Source: Oceanobacillus sp. CFH 90083 (GTDB taxonomy: Bacteria; Bacillota; Bacilli; Bacillales; Amphibacillaceae). From it: a stretch of 64,000 nucleotides of DNA. How positions within the stretch are numbered: position 1 is the stretch's first letter; every line of letters begins with the position of its first letter. Shown here piece after piece: positions 1-8,185 of this stretch. Location: contig NZ_VIYG01000003.1 in the NCBI RefSeq assembly GCF_009389585.1, positions 186,001-250,000 on the forward strand, written 5' to 3'. Below the pieces are notes generated by a model. It ran no database searches and was not told the origin of the DNA. It saw only the letters and a list, made by a program, of their open reading frames with translations. A program made the translations under genes and the position numbers.

Positions 1-7
1 GCGGGAA

Positions 8-496
8 ATGAAGAAAATAGATAAATATGTGGAAACAATGAAGCAGACAGCAAAAGCAGCACACCCCAAGGATGACCGCTGTTTTCTGGTTAAAAAGGAA
101 AAAGTACAGCAGCTGGTAGAAATGATATATCAAACCTATGAGTTTAAAGAAGGCTACGAGTGGGATTTAGAAACTTATTGTGCTGTAATGAACTATTTAT
201 CAGAAGAAATAGACACAAATCGAAAAGGATATGTCTGGGTAATTTTACGCCAGAATCGTAATATGGCACGTATTCGGAAAAGCACTGGCCGATTTGAAGA
301 TGCACCGGATACAAAGCAGGATGAATTGAAAATAGCTCGTCAGCTGGCCAGGGTCATCCCGGCATTTATTTTGATAAGGCAGCATGGAGCAGAGGAACAG
401 GGCTGGCGTGGCGGCGCTTTTTATTGGCCGGTGCTGGTTGCGCCTGAGGAGACGAAAACGACGGTGTTTGCCGGGAAAGGGATAAAGGAACGGTAA
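8..496 (+). CDS. Hypothetical protein (162 aa)
   Basis: I do not recognise this family. The frame is open from an ATG seven bases into the window to a TAA at 494-496. The protein is soluble and rich in charged residues, with no signal peptide or membrane segment. A Lys/Gln-rich N-terminal half leads to a conserved-looking tail (FYWPVLVAPEE). Too little upstream sequence is visible to judge the ribosome binding site, so the true start could lie before the window. It converges on tpx, and a shared hairpin terminator lies between them. The coding call rests on length and ordinary Bacillaceae codon use. Confidence 0.6.
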   Translation: MKKIDKYVETMKQTAKAAHPKDDRCFLVKKEKVQQLVEMIYQTYEFKEGYEWDLETYCAVMNYLSEEIDTNRKGYVWVILRQNRNMARIRKSTGRFEDAPDTKQDELKIARQLARVIPAFILIRQHGAEEQGWRGGAFYWPVLVAPEETKTTVFAGKGIKER

Positions 497-583
497 TGCT
501 GAGTGAATAATCAGTTTCATAAAAGGGATGCACAGTTGAACAAATAATGACAGCAAGCTGTTGACTGAAGAGAAAAAGAAGAC

Positions 584-627
584 AAAAAAACCAATCAAAT
601 TTTGTTTCGAATTTGATTGGTTTTTTT
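584..627. terminator. Bidirectional intrinsic terminator
   Basis: Inverted repeat with arms 584-601 and 610-627, A-run on the left and T-run on the right, so it can end transcription in both directions. It sits between the convergent hypothetical gene and tpx. Confidence 0.85.
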
Positions 628-634
628 CAGTCAA

Positions 635-1132
635 TTAAGCGTTTTTAGCAGCTTCCAGTGCTTTTTCGTAATTTGGATGATTTGTAATTTCATTTACATA
701 TTCTACGTAAGTAATGGTATTATTAGCATCTACTACAAAAATGGCTCTTGCTAAGAGGCGCAATTCTTCAACCAGCATACCGTAATTTTCCCCGAAACTG
801 GCATCGCGATGATCGGATAACGTATCCAGTTTCTTAATATCATTTGCGGCACACCAACGGCTTTGTGCGAAAGGTAAATCCATACTGATTGTTAGAATTT
901 GAACATTTGGGATGGTGTCTGCTTCTTTATTGAATCGAATTGTTTCCTCTTCACACACACCTGTATCAATAGATGGAACGGTAGTGATTAATTTAACTTT
1001 TCCCTTGTAATTATCTAATGTAACCTCATCTAAATGATTGGAAAGAACAGTGAAATCAGGAGCAGGATCGCCTACTCTAATTTCCTTTCCGATCAATGTG
1101 ATTTCTTCCTGATTAAAAGTAACTGATGCCAT
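635..1132 (-). CDS. tpx: Thiol peroxidase (atypical 2-Cys peroxiredoxin)
   Basis: Cytoplasmic peroxidase that reduces hydrogen peroxide and alkyl hydroperoxides using thioredoxin. At 165 residues it has the normal Tpx length. The peroxidatic cysteine sits in the motif PSIDTGVC near residue 60. The resolving cysteine lies about 34 residues later in SRWCAAND. The Tpx N-terminal pattern (VTFNQEEITLIG, GDPAPDFTVL) is present. The ATG is preceded by AGGAGGAATTTTC, a strong ribosome binding site. It is a single-gene unit ending at the terminator at 584-627. I saw no clear PerR box upstream. Confidence 0.95.
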   Translation of the reverse strand: MASVTFNQEEITLIGKEIRVGDPAPDFTVLSNHLDEVTLDNYKGKVKLITTVPSIDTGVCEEETIRFNKEADTIPNVQILTISMDLPFAQSRWCAANDIKKLDTLSDHRDASFGENYGMLVEELRLLARAIFVVDANNTITYVEYVNEITNHPNYEKALEAAKNA

Positions 1133-1332
1133 GAAAATTCCTCCTGTAATTCATTATATTTTATTAAAAATGTTCATTAAATCGTTTGCAAGGAGGTTGA
1201 GGTTCTCCTTGTATCCCTTGATATGAAGAACATTAATAAATGTAAGCCCGGATAGTATCGATAGTCGTATAAAGTAAATTTAATTTTCTTTCACAAGCTT
1301 TTTTAACACACTTATGATAAGTACCGTTTCTT

Positions 1333-1357
1333 TATTAGACAGCGGTTCTGTCTAATA
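1333..1357 (-). terminator. Hairpin after the LacI-family gene
   Basis: Arms 1333-1342 and 1348-1357 are a perfect 10-bp inverted repeat with a 5-base loop, just downstream of the lacI-family stop on the minus strand. The T-run after it is weak, so termination may be partial. Confidence 0.5.
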
Positions 1358-1375
1358 GAAGTAATAGGCGGACGG

Positions 1376-2383
1376 CTAACATCCGCATGACTTCCTTACT
1401 ATCATCGAAGGCGGTAATTCAATATGCTTCATATAGTTCGGATTGTTAATTTTATTTAAAAGCATATCAAAAGCTGTTTTCCCAATGGTTTCAGGTGGTA
1501 AAAGGATATTGGTAATAGGCGGATCAATAATATGTGAAGATGAAAAATCCCCGAAACCGATTAATGCAATATCATCTGGAATTTTTAATTTTAATTCCTT
1601 AATTTTGCTTATTGCTCCAATTGTCATTAAATCATTCTGAACAAAAAAAGCGGAAATTTGATTATCTTTGGTGAGCAGGTCCTGGACGGCATCTGAGCCA
1701 CCTTTCACTTTAGCATATCCCTGGACAAAAAATTCTTCCTGATATGGAATATTATATTGTCTCAATGCTTCTTGATAGCCTTTCAGCCTATCATCAGTGG
1801 TTGATACATTTGGATAGGAATAAATAAATCCTATCTTTTGATGACCATGCTGAAGAAGATGCATCGTAGCATCATAACCCAATTGGAAATTATCCCCTGT
1901 AACTCTTGGAATGTTTTTTATTGTAGATTCGTAGCGATTTAACATAACAATTGGAAAGTTATCTTTTGTATAATTTTGTAAATACTGAATATCACCTGAG
2001 GTTGGCGATAGAATAATGCCGTCTACTTGCTTAGAATGAAGCAGGTTAATTGTTTTTTCTTCGTATTCGCGATCTTCGTTGGTATTAACCAGTAACAGAT
2101 TGTATCCCATCTCTTTAGCGCGTTCCTCGATAGCAAATATCATTTCCGTAACAAAAGAATCCGGAAAACTGGATACAACGAGACCGGCAGTTTTGGAAGA
2201 TTGCTGTCTTAAATTTTTTGCAGCAGAATTAGGTACATAGTGATGCCGTTTAATAACCTCCAGTACCTTGTTACGTGTTACTTCTGATATATGCTTCGTA
2301 TTATTAATAACATGAGAAACAGTTGCAGCAGATACATTAGCTTCCCTTGCAATATCCTTCATTGTGATTCCTTCTTTTTTCAT
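1376..2383 (-). CDS. LacI-family transcriptional regulator
   Basis: DNA-binding repressor with a LacI N-terminal helix-turn-helix (TMKDIAREANVSAATVSHVINN) and a periplasmic-binding-protein-like sensor domain of about 270 residues; 335 aa is normal for the family. The ATG at 2383 has AGGGGAT upstream. It is divergent from the zinc dehydrogenase, and the promoters at 2493 and 3875 carry palindromes with the central CG typical of LacI-family operators. It is therefore probably the local repressor of the dehydrogenase-transketolase-PFK-TRAP genes, releasing DNA when it binds a sugar or sugar phosphate. The effector cannot be read from sequence. Confidence 0.93.
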   Translation of the reverse strand: MKKEGITMKDIAREANVSAATVSHVINNTKHISEVTRNKVLEVIKRHHYVPNSAAKNLRQQSSKTAGLVVSSFPDSFVTEMIFAIEERAKEMGYNLLLVNTNEDREYEEKTINLLHSKQVDGIILSPTSGDIQYLQNYTKDNFPIVMLNRYESTIKNIPRVTGDNFQLGYDATMHLLQHGHQKIGFIYSYPNVSTTDDRLKGYQEALRQYNIPYQEEFFVQGYAKVKGGSDAVQDLLTKDNQISAFFVQNDLMTIGAISKIKELKLKIPDDIALIGFGDFSSSHIIDPPITNILLPPETIGKTAFDMLLNKINNPNYMKHIELPPSMIVRKSCGC

Positions 2384-2397
2384 TTTATCCCCTCTTA

Positions 2398-2412
2398 GTT
2401 AAAACAATTAAC
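2398..2412. promoter_or_regulatory. Possible autoregulatory operator of the LacI-family gene
   Basis: GTTAAAACAATTAAC is a 15-bp palindrome-like sequence 15 bp upstream of the lacI-family ATG. It shares the GTTAA/TTAAC arms of the operators at 2522, 3914 and 3972 but lacks their central CG, so it is a weaker candidate. Confidence 0.35.
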
Positions 2413-2492
2413 CTTATTTATTTTTATATAGTATCTTACATTAGATTCTTTTACTATTCAACTATTAGGCTATGATAGCAACCATTATTTTA

Positions 2493-2541
2493 TTGACATG
2501 AAAAGCGTTTTCATTATAAAATTAGTAAAACGATTAACTAA
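2493..2541 (+). promoter_or_regulatory. Promoter with cre-like site and LacI-type operator
   Basis: TTGACA at 2493-2498 and TATAAA at 2515-2520 are 16 bp apart, a good sigma-A promoter. The spacer holds ATGAAAAGCGTTTTCAT (2498-2514), which resembles a CcpA cre site with one extra base. Directly after the -10 lies TTAGTAAAACGATTAACTAA (2522-2541), an imperfect palindrome with central CG. This suggests catabolite repression plus specific repression of the dehydrogenase. Confidence 0.65.
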
Positions 2542-2627
2542 ATGTGATGCATTTTTATTTTGTTATAAGATCCTGCTTGAGCTTTTAGTTGAGTGTGTAA
2601 TAAAAAATTAAAAAGGAAGTGTCTGAC

Positions 2628-3647
2628 TTGAAAGCTGCAGTATTTGATGAAATTAAGAATATTCGTCTCATTGATAAGGAAATACCTTCATTTGAAGCTG
2701 ATGAGGTGGTTATCAAAGTGCTTCAAACAGGAATATGCGGTTCAGAAATACATGCGTACAACGGTATGCACCCATTTAGAGAGCCGCCGAGTATTCTGGG
2801 GCATGAAGTGGTTGGTATGGTGTTTAAGCTAGGCTCAGATGTTGCGGGGCTTAAGGAAAAAGATATTGTAACGGTTGAGCCCCAATATGGTTGTTCAAAA
2901 TGTGAATACTGTAAAAGAGGTGACTATCATCTCTGTAATAGGAAAACTATTTTAGGAACTCAAAAGTGGGAGGGGGCGTTTGCTGAATATATTACAGTAC
3001 CTGCTTCAACCATATACAAGCTTCCGGAAGATGTCCCTTACAAGGTTAGCGTACTTGCGGAGCCGTTAGCAGTTGGGGTTCATGCTGTTCAAGTTGCAGA
3101 AATCGAAAAAGGGGATAAGGTAGCAATTCTCGGATCTGGCCCGATCGGTTTACTTACTGCGGTAGCGGCCCTTCATGCAGGAGCTGAACGAATCGTAATT
3201 ACAGATACATTGAAGCATAATTTGGAGGCTGGTGAAGCAATAGGAGTAACAGATACCGTAGATATAAGCGAAAATTCTATAACGGATTATGTAAAGGAGC
3301 ACATGGGAAATGTAGATAAGGTTTTCTTGACTGTGGGCTTTGAAACGGTTGTAGAAGACGCGTTCGAGATTGTTTCAAGGAAAGGAAAGATTGTATCCAT
3401 TGCTATTTTTGAAGGTAAAACAGCCATAGATTTGAATAAAGTATTTATGTCTGAAATTCAAATTCTGGGGTCTTCTATGTACAAAAAAGAAGACTTTCAA
3501 GAAGCTGTCAACATTATTTCGCAGCAAAGCTATCCATTAAACGTTTTAACCAAACACACCTTTCAATTAGAAGAAATTAATAAAGCTATGGAGGTTGCTG
3601 CTACTAAAAAAGATGGTGCTATCAAAGTGTTAATTGATTTTTCTTAA
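2628..3647 (+). CDS. Zinc-dependent medium-chain dehydrogenase (sorbitol/threonine dehydrogenase type)
   Basis: NAD(P)-dependent oxidoreductase, likely oxidising a polyol or sugar alcohol. The catalytic zinc site is visible as TGICGSE near residue 36 and GHE about 25 residues later. A structural zinc site follows with four cysteines (GCSKCEYCKRGDYHLC), then a Rossmann motif (AILGSGPIGLL). I prefer the TTG at 2628: AGGAAG at 2614-2619 is then 8 bases upstream. The in-frame GTG at 2619 overlaps that ribosome binding site. The gene is monocistronic, ending at the hairpin at 3771-3823, but shares regulatory sites with the transketolase promoter. The substrate is unknown. Confidence 0.88.
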   Translation: MKAAVFDEIKNIRLIDKEIPSFEADEVVIKVLQTGICGSEIHAYNGMHPFREPPSILGHEVVGMVFKLGSDVAGLKEKDIVTVEPQYGCSKCEYCKRGDYHLCNRKTILGTQKWEGAFAEYITVPASTIYKLPEDVPYKVSVLAEPLAVGVHAVQVAEIEKGDKVAILGSGPIGLLTAVAALHAGAERIVITDTLKHNLEAGEAIGVTDTVDISENSITDYVKEHMGNVDKVFLTVGFETVVEDAFEIVSRKGKIVSIAIFEGKTAIDLNKVFMSEIQILGSSMYKKEDFQEAVNIISQQSYPLNVLTKHTFQLEEINKAMEVAATKKDGAIKVLIDFS

Positions 3648-3770
3648 CAGTAAATTTTCATGGAGAAGAGTCCAAAAGAAAATGGATTCCAACTTTTAGT
3701 TTATCTTTCCAGTTATTTTAAGTTTATATGTAAGCATTATTATAATTTTTTAAGCAGTGAGAGGTGTAAA

Positions 3771-3823
3771 CAATAAACAGAAAGAGTCTGGAAGCAAAAA
3801 GTCCAGACTCTTTCTGTTTATTG
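3771..3823. terminator. Long perfect hairpin terminator
   Basis: Arms 3771-3792 and 3802-3823 form a perfect 22-bp inverted repeat with a 9-base loop, longer than most terminators. It closes the dehydrogenase transcript about 50 bp before the next promoter. Confidence 0.8.
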
Positions 3824-3874
3824 TTAATTGTAGCCTATTGTAATGATTTCATTATAAAAATTTAAAAATTAATG

Positions 3875-3903
3875 TTGACATGATTCCGCTTACAATATAT
3901 AAT
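3875..3903 (+). promoter_or_regulatory. Sigma-A promoter containing a perfect cre site
   Basis: TTGACA (3875-3880), a 17-bp spacer and TATAAT (3898-3903) match the consensus exactly. The spacer holds TGATTCCGCTTACA (3881-3894). Its complement fits the cre consensus TGNAANCGNWWNCA at every fixed position, so CcpA bound there would block RNA polymerase. Confidence 0.85.
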
Positions 3904-3913
3904 TCGGTTTATT

Positions 3914-3989
3914 AGGTTAATCGATTTACCTGAAAACAATAGTAAGTGATTGCGTTTTCTTTATTAGTATTTGATAAATCGATTAATTA
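3914..3989 (+). promoter_or_regulatory. Two LacI-type operators before the transketolase operon
   Basis: AGGTTAATCGATTTACCT (3914-3931) and TGATAAATCGATTAATTA (3972-3989) share the core AATCGATT, centred 58 bp apart in the 5' leader just after the -10. The related palindrome at 2522-2541 precedes the dehydrogenase gene. The common pattern suggests one repressor, most simply the LacI-family protein encoded at 1376-2383. Confidence 0.65.
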
Positions 3990-4033
3990 AAGATTGAATC
4001 TTTTTTTAATAAATCATAATTGGGGTGATGGAA

Positions 4034-4870
4034 GTGGGAAGTTTAACACTTGAAGAATTGAAAAAGAAGGCAATAGATTTAAGAGAATCGGCGGTTACCA
4101 TGGTGTATAAGGCACAGTCTGGTCATCCTGGAGGCTCACTTTCAGCAGCAGATTTCGTAACCGCTTTATATTTTAATGAAATGAATATTGACCCTGAAAA
4201 TCCAGATTGGGAGGATCGAGACCGGTTTGTTTTATCGAAAGGTCATGTTGCTCCGATTCAATATGCTGCTTTAGCACATAAAGGATTTGTTCCTCTTGAA
4301 ACAATTAATACACTAAGAGAATATAAATCTCCTTTTCAAGGGCATCCGGATTCTAAGAAGTGCCCAGGAATAGATATTTCCACAGGGTCGCTTGGACAAG
4401 GGCTGTCATGCGCTGTTGGAATGGCTTTAGGCGGGAAGCTCGATGAAAAATCATACCGTGTCTTTGCTGTTTTAGGAGATGGTGAGTGTCAGGAAGGGCA
4501 GATATGGGAAGCGGCACAGTCGGCTGTGAAGTATGAATTGGATAACCTGGTTGTTTTTGTCGATGATAATGGTTTACAAATTGATGGCCCAACAGAAGAA
4601 ATTATGCCAAACGGTGATTTAGAGAAGAAATTTGAAGTGTTTGGTTTTGAAACAAATCGAATCAACGGACATTCAATGGAAGAGGTTTTAGAAGCTTTAG
4701 ATCAAGTGCGGGACGCCAAAAATGGGAAGCCTAAATGTATTATTTGTAATACAGTTAAAGGGAAAGGGGTTTCCTTTATGGAAAATGTTGTTGGCTGGCA
4801 TGGTAAAGCACCTAATGAAGAACAATACGAACTGGCAATGGAAGAATTAGCAAGGGGGTTAAACGTATGA
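4034..4870 (+). CDS. Transketolase, N-terminal (TPP-binding) subunit
   Basis: First half of a two-subunit transketolase; it binds thiamine diphosphate and Mg. Motifs seen are GHPGGSLSAADFV, SKGHVAPIQYA and the TPP signature GDGECQEGQIWEAA followed by FVDDNGLQIDG. Single-chain transketolases are about 660 aa; here the enzyme is split into about 278 and 314 aa, as in many specialised catabolic and archaeal enzymes. GTG at 4034 is preferred because GGGGTGAT (4022-4029) then sits at proper spacing; GTG 4025 and ATG 4028 overlap that site. The stop overlaps the next start (ATGA), indicating translational coupling and equal subunit amounts. Confidence 0.92.
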   Translation: MGSLTLEELKKKAIDLRESAVTMVYKAQSGHPGGSLSAADFVTALYFNEMNIDPENPDWEDRDRFVLSKGHVAPIQYAALAHKGFVPLETINTLREYKSPFQGHPDSKKCPGIDISTGSLGQGLSCAVGMALGGKLDEKSYRVFAVLGDGECQEGQIWEAAQSAVKYELDNLVVFVDDNGLQIDGPTEEIMPNGDLEKKFEVFGFETNRINGHSMEEVLEALDQVRDAKNGKPKCIICNTVKGKGVSFMENVVGWHGKAPNEEQYELAMEELARGLNV

Positions 4871-5811
4871 CAGTTATGAATTTGAAATCAAACGAGAAGA
4901 AAGCAACCAGAGAAGCTTTTGGTGACGAAATTGCAGAGCTGGGGAAAAATAAAAATATTTTAGTCGTAGATGCGGATATCGGGGGTTCGTGTAAAACAAC
5001 AAAGTTTATGAATGCGTTTCCTAAACAGCATGTCAATGTAGGGATTGCAGAACAAAATGCAGCTGGATTAGCAGCTGGCCTTGCTACTACAGGGAAAATT
5101 CCATTTGTTAGTACGTATGCTGTATTCGGTTCTTTACGCATGGCAGAACAGATTCGACAAGAAGTTTGTTATCCCAACCTGAATGTAAAAATTGCTTGCT
5201 CGCATGGCGGCTTAACTCCTGCTAATGACGGTGGAAGTCATCAAGCAATCGAGGATATGGGGGTATTACGTACATTTCCGAATATGAAGGTTATCATGGG
5301 GGCAGATTATCATTCTACCCGAAAACTGGTAAAACAAGCTGCTGAAATATATGGTCCTGTCTTCCTTCGCTTCACAAGGGATACGATTCCTATTATTTAT
5401 GATGAGAATGAAGAATTTGAAATCGGAAAAGCAAAACAACTAAAAGATGGGAAGGACATTGCATTGATTGCAAATGGGGATACGGTCCACCTGGCTATAC
5501 AGGCAGCAGAAATTTTAGAAAATAAAGGTATTTCTGTGAAGCTGCTTGATATGCATACCATTAAACCGATTGATAGGGAAGCCATTTTGGAATGTATTGA
5601 GATTGGTAAAATTGTAACGGTGGAAGATCATAATATTATTAATGGTTTAGGAAGTGCTGTTAGTGAAATAGTTGCTGAACAAGGTGAGGGGATAGTGAGG
5701 AGAGTTGGTGTACAGGATCAATTTGGAGAATCTGCTCCTTACGAAAAATTATTAGAAATAAATGGGATCACTGTAGAAAATATTGTGAATAAGGCTGAAG
5801 AAATCCTTTAA
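4867..5811 (+). CDS. Transketolase, C-terminal (pyrimidine-binding) subunit
   Basis: Second half of the split transketolase. The catalytic glutamate that activates the TPP aminopyrimidine lies in NVGIAEQNAAGLAAGLA. The Pyr domain is followed by the C-terminal transketolase domain (TVEDHNIINGLGSAVSE). The start overlaps the preceding stop by 4 bases. The two subunits would move two-carbon ketol units between sugar phosphates. Placement with a PFK paralogue and a TRAP transporter, not with pentose-phosphate genes, points to a dedicated catabolic role. Confidence 0.92.
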   Translation: MTVMNLKSNEKKATREAFGDEIAELGKNKNILVVDADIGGSCKTTKFMNAFPKQHVNVGIAEQNAAGLAAGLATTGKIPFVSTYAVFGSLRMAEQIRQEVCYPNLNVKIACSHGGLTPANDGGSHQAIEDMGVLRTFPNMKVIMGADYHSTRKLVKQAAEIYGPVFLRFTRDTIPIIYDENEEFEIGKAKQLKDGKDIALIANGDTVHLAIQAAEILENKGISVKLLDMHTIKPIDREAILECIEIGKIVTVEDHNIINGLGSAVSEIVAEQGEGIVRRVGVQDQFGESAPYEKLLEINGITVENIVNKAEEIL

Positions 5812-5837
5812 TCTATCATCAAGAGAGAGGGTGCAGG

Positions 5838-5969
5838 ATGAGTCAAAAATTTGGGGTTATTATTTGTAAATATTGTGAGAAAGAGGTAGGAACCTTCCAT
5901 ACAGAAAAAGTAAGTACGCGATATGGAATATGTGAGAAATGCAAAGTAATTAATGAACAGAAAAACTAA
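5838..5969 (+). CDS. SR1P-like small zinc-ribbon protein (43 aa)
   Basis: A short ATG frame with GAGAGAGG upstream, in the operon between transketolase and PFK. The protein has two CxxC-type pairs (IICKYC and GICEKC) flanking an acidic/aromatic middle with FHTEKVSTRYG. This matches the layout I recall for Bacillus SR1P, the GapA-binding peptide encoded by the dual-function RNA SR1 (C..C, EKVT.LYG, C..C). SR1P binds glyceraldehyde-3-phosphate dehydrogenase and affects its contact with RNase J1. Location inside a sugar operon fits a glycolysis-linked role. The call is by motif memory; an unrelated zinc ribbon is the alternative. Confidence 0.7.
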   Translation: MSQKFGVIICKYCEKEVGTFHTEKVSTRYGICEKCKVINEQKN

Positions 5970-5989
5970 TTTCATTCATTATGGCCAGT

Positions 5990-6029
5990 CCTCACTTTAG
6001 CTGTTGTTTCTAAGGTAATTAAAGTGGGG
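5990..6029 (+). promoter_or_regulatory. Intercistronic stem-loop before the PFK gene
   Basis: CCTCACTTTA (5990-5999) pairs with TAAAGTGGGG (6020-6029), a 10-bp stem with a 20-base loop and no T-run. It is more likely an mRNA processing or stability element than a terminator. Confidence 0.4.
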
Positions 6030-6076
6030 ATTACTACCTGTTCCGTGTGGGATATAGAAAGATGGGGATCGAAACA

Positions 6077-7030
6077 ATGAAAAAAGTAGCTGTTTTAACA
6101 AGTGGCGGAGATGCACCGGGAATGAATGCTGCTATATCGTCGATTGTAAAGCATGGATCTGCTTATGGTATGGAGATTTATGGAGTAAGTCATGGATATG
6201 AAGGCTTGATTAATCATGAAATATCCAGACTTAGACCGGAAGACACAGAAGATACCATTCACTGCGGCGGTACCTTTTTACGCAGTGCAAGAAGTGAATA
6301 TTTTAAAACTGCAGAGGGGCAGAAACAAGCAATAGCCGTGCTGAAGGAGCATGGAATGGAAGGGGTCATTGTGATTGGCGGTAATGGGTCACTGGAAGGT
6401 GCGATGAAGCTGTCCAGCCAGGGGATACCTGCTATTGTAATTCCGGCAACCATTGATAATGATGTGAATGGTACAGAATATGCCATTGGTTTTGATACAG
6501 CTGTAAATACTGTCGTTGAATCCATTGATAAGGTGAAAGAAACTGCTGCTTCGATTGAACGTACGGTGATTGTTGAAGTGATGGGGCGTGATGCCGGAGA
6601 TATAGCACTATGGGCTGGAATTGGCACGGATGCAGAATCTATTATTACTCCGGAAGCGGACTTTGATATTAACCAGGTCATCAGCCGGATTGAACAAAAT
6701 CAAAAACGTGGAAGAATGCATAACATCATTGTTTTAGCTGAGGGAGCTTATAGTGGTGAAGAGCTTAAACAGAAGCTTCAGGAAACAATAGATTTAGAGA
6801 TAAGAGTTCTTGTACTTGGTTATTTGCAAAGAGGAGGAGCGCCAAGTGCTTATGATCGCATACTTGCCCATGAGATGGGGAAAAAAGCTTTAGATTTATT
6901 CAGACGCAGGCATACGGGGGTTATGGTTGCAGTTAAAAATGGAAAAATAACAGAGCATGCATTTGTACAGGCTGCTGATGAGAAATTAGAAAAAAGCACT
7001 TTCGGCAGAGTGAGAAGTGTATCAGAGTAA
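6077..7030 (+). CDS. 6-phosphofructokinase-family sugar-phosphate kinase (PfkA paralogue)
   Basis: 317-aa ATP-type PFK fold. Seen are the nucleotide loop (LTSGGDAPGMNAA), the catalytic segment TIDNDVNGTEYAIGFDTA, and VMGRDAGD with the substrate arginine. The usual GGDGS loop reads GGNGS (VIGGNGSLEGA), replacing the Asp that helps hold Mg-ATP in PfkA (D103). PGTIDND reads PATIDND. These changes suggest a divergent paralogue, possibly acting on another ketose or ketose phosphate. ATG 6077 is chosen because GGGGAT (6064-6069) lies 7 bases upstream; the longer GTG 6047 start has no such site. Function as a true fructose-6-phosphate kinase is unproven. Confidence 0.82.
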   Translation: MKKVAVLTSGGDAPGMNAAISSIVKHGSAYGMEIYGVSHGYEGLINHEISRLRPEDTEDTIHCGGTFLRSARSEYFKTAEGQKQAIAVLKEHGMEGVIVIGGNGSLEGAMKLSSQGIPAIVIPATIDNDVNGTEYAIGFDTAVNTVVESIDKVKETAASIERTVIVEVMGRDAGDIALWAGIGTDAESIITPEADFDINQVISRIEQNQKRGRMHNIIVLAEGAYSGEELKQKLQETIDLEIRVLVLGYLQRGGAPSAYDRILAHEMGKKALDLFRRRHTGVMVAVKNGKITEHAFVQAADEKLEKSTFGRVRSVSE

Positions 7031-7165
7031 GTAGGAGAATAAAATCTGTGCAGACAACGACAGGTTATTGGTTAAGCTGCTAGATGAACTTCCAATCAAT
7101 GGATACCTTCAAATAGATTTACAAAATTTTATTATCGACATAACGGCGAGACAGGAGGGAAAGAA

Positions 7166-8161
7166 TTGAATAAGCTTCGAAATACAGTTGTTTCTATGAT
7201 TTGTGCTCTGGCTATTGCAGTAATTGTCGTGTTCTTTTCGACGGGCAATGTATTATCTGAAGATGTGACCGTAATCCGGTTTGGTCACGATGCTGCGGAG
7301 ACAAATGAGAGACATACTGCTGTGCTTCATTTTCAGGAATTAGTAGAAGAAAAATCGAATGGACAGATGGAAGTAATTATCTTTCCGAGTGATCAATTGG
7401 GATCAGAGGCTGAAAAAGTGGAAAGTGTTACATTAAATGATTTACAAATGGTTACAGCTAGTGCATTTAGCCAATATGATCAAAGAATAGGAGTATTTGA
7501 ACTTCCGTATCTATTTGATTCCTATGAGCAAGCATGGGAAGTTTTGGATGGAGATATAGGAAGAGAAGTAACAGAACCATTTTTGAAAGATAATCTCAGA
7601 ATACTTACTTTTTTTGAAAACGGTTTCCGTCATATTACTGCAAATAAAGCAATTGAGAATTTGGACGACTTAAGAGGGCTTAAAATAAGAACCCCGGAGT
7701 TCCCTATTTCGTTAAGTACTTTTTCAGCTTTGGGTGCTAATCCAACCCCGATGGCTTTTGGAGAATTATATATGGGACTTCAGCAGAGAACAGTTGATGC
7801 ACAGGAAAATCCGGTCGCTAACACGCTTGCAAGTAGATTTAATGAAGTTCAAGATTACCTGATTATGTCAGGACATCAATATATTCCAATGCCTGTTGCA
7901 ATCAGTGAGGAGTTCTGGCAATCGTTAACTCCAGAGGAACAAAAAATTATTGAAGAAAGTGCTTTAGAAACAGCAGAGTTTCATAGAAATTTAATAGTAA
8001 ATAAGGAAGAACAAATAATTGATGAATTAGAGCAATCTGGTATGACGGTAATTTATCCGGATACGGATGTATTTAAAGAAAATGTAGAACCAGTTTACGA
8101 AAAATTCCGAAAACAGTTTGGGCAGGAATTCGTAGATAAAGTAATTGAGGCGGCTGAGTAG
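7166..8161 (+). CDS. TRAP transporter solute-binding protein (DctP family)
   Basis: Extracytoplasmic receptor of a TRAP transporter, anchored by an N-terminal hydrophobic signal segment (residues 9-27, no lipobox). DctP features include FGHDAAETNERH, the ligand-arginine motif GLKIRTPEFP, and PTPMAFGELYMGLQQRTVDAQENP. That arginine normally binds a carboxylate, so the ligand is probably a sugar acid or other organic acid. The TTG start has AGGAGG 7 bases upstream (7153-7158). The stop lies 24 bp before dctQ. Confidence 0.9.
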   Translation: MNKLRNTVVSMICALAIAVIVVFFSTGNVLSEDVTVIRFGHDAAETNERHTAVLHFQELVEEKSNGQMEVIIFPSDQLGSEAEKVESVTLNDLQMVTASAFSQYDQRIGVFELPYLFDSYEQAWEVLDGDIGREVTEPFLKDNLRILTFFENGFRHITANKAIENLDDLRGLKIRTPEFPISLSTFSALGANPTPMAFGELYMGLQQRTVDAQENPVANTLASRFNEVQDYLIMSGHQYIPMPVAISEEFWQSLTPEEQKIIEESALETAEFHRNLIVNKEEQIIDELEQSGMTVIYPDTDVFKENVEPVYEKFRKQFGQEFVDKVIEAAE

Positions 8162-8185
8162 CATGAAGACAAGGGGTGGAAAGTA

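Noticed and set aside
2498-2514. Perfect CcpA cre site before the zinc dehydrogenase
   Set aside because: The sequence has one base too many between the half-sites, so I call it cre-like only.
6259-6681. 140-codon minus-strand frame inside the PFK gene
   Set aside because: Mirror of a clear PFK coding region, Ser/Ile/Thr-rich as expected for an antisense frame.
7068-7169. 33-codon TTG frame between the PFK and dctP genes (KLLDELPINGYLQIDL...)
   Set aside because: No ribosome binding site; it ends inside the dctP start. It may be debris, but I could not assign it to a family.
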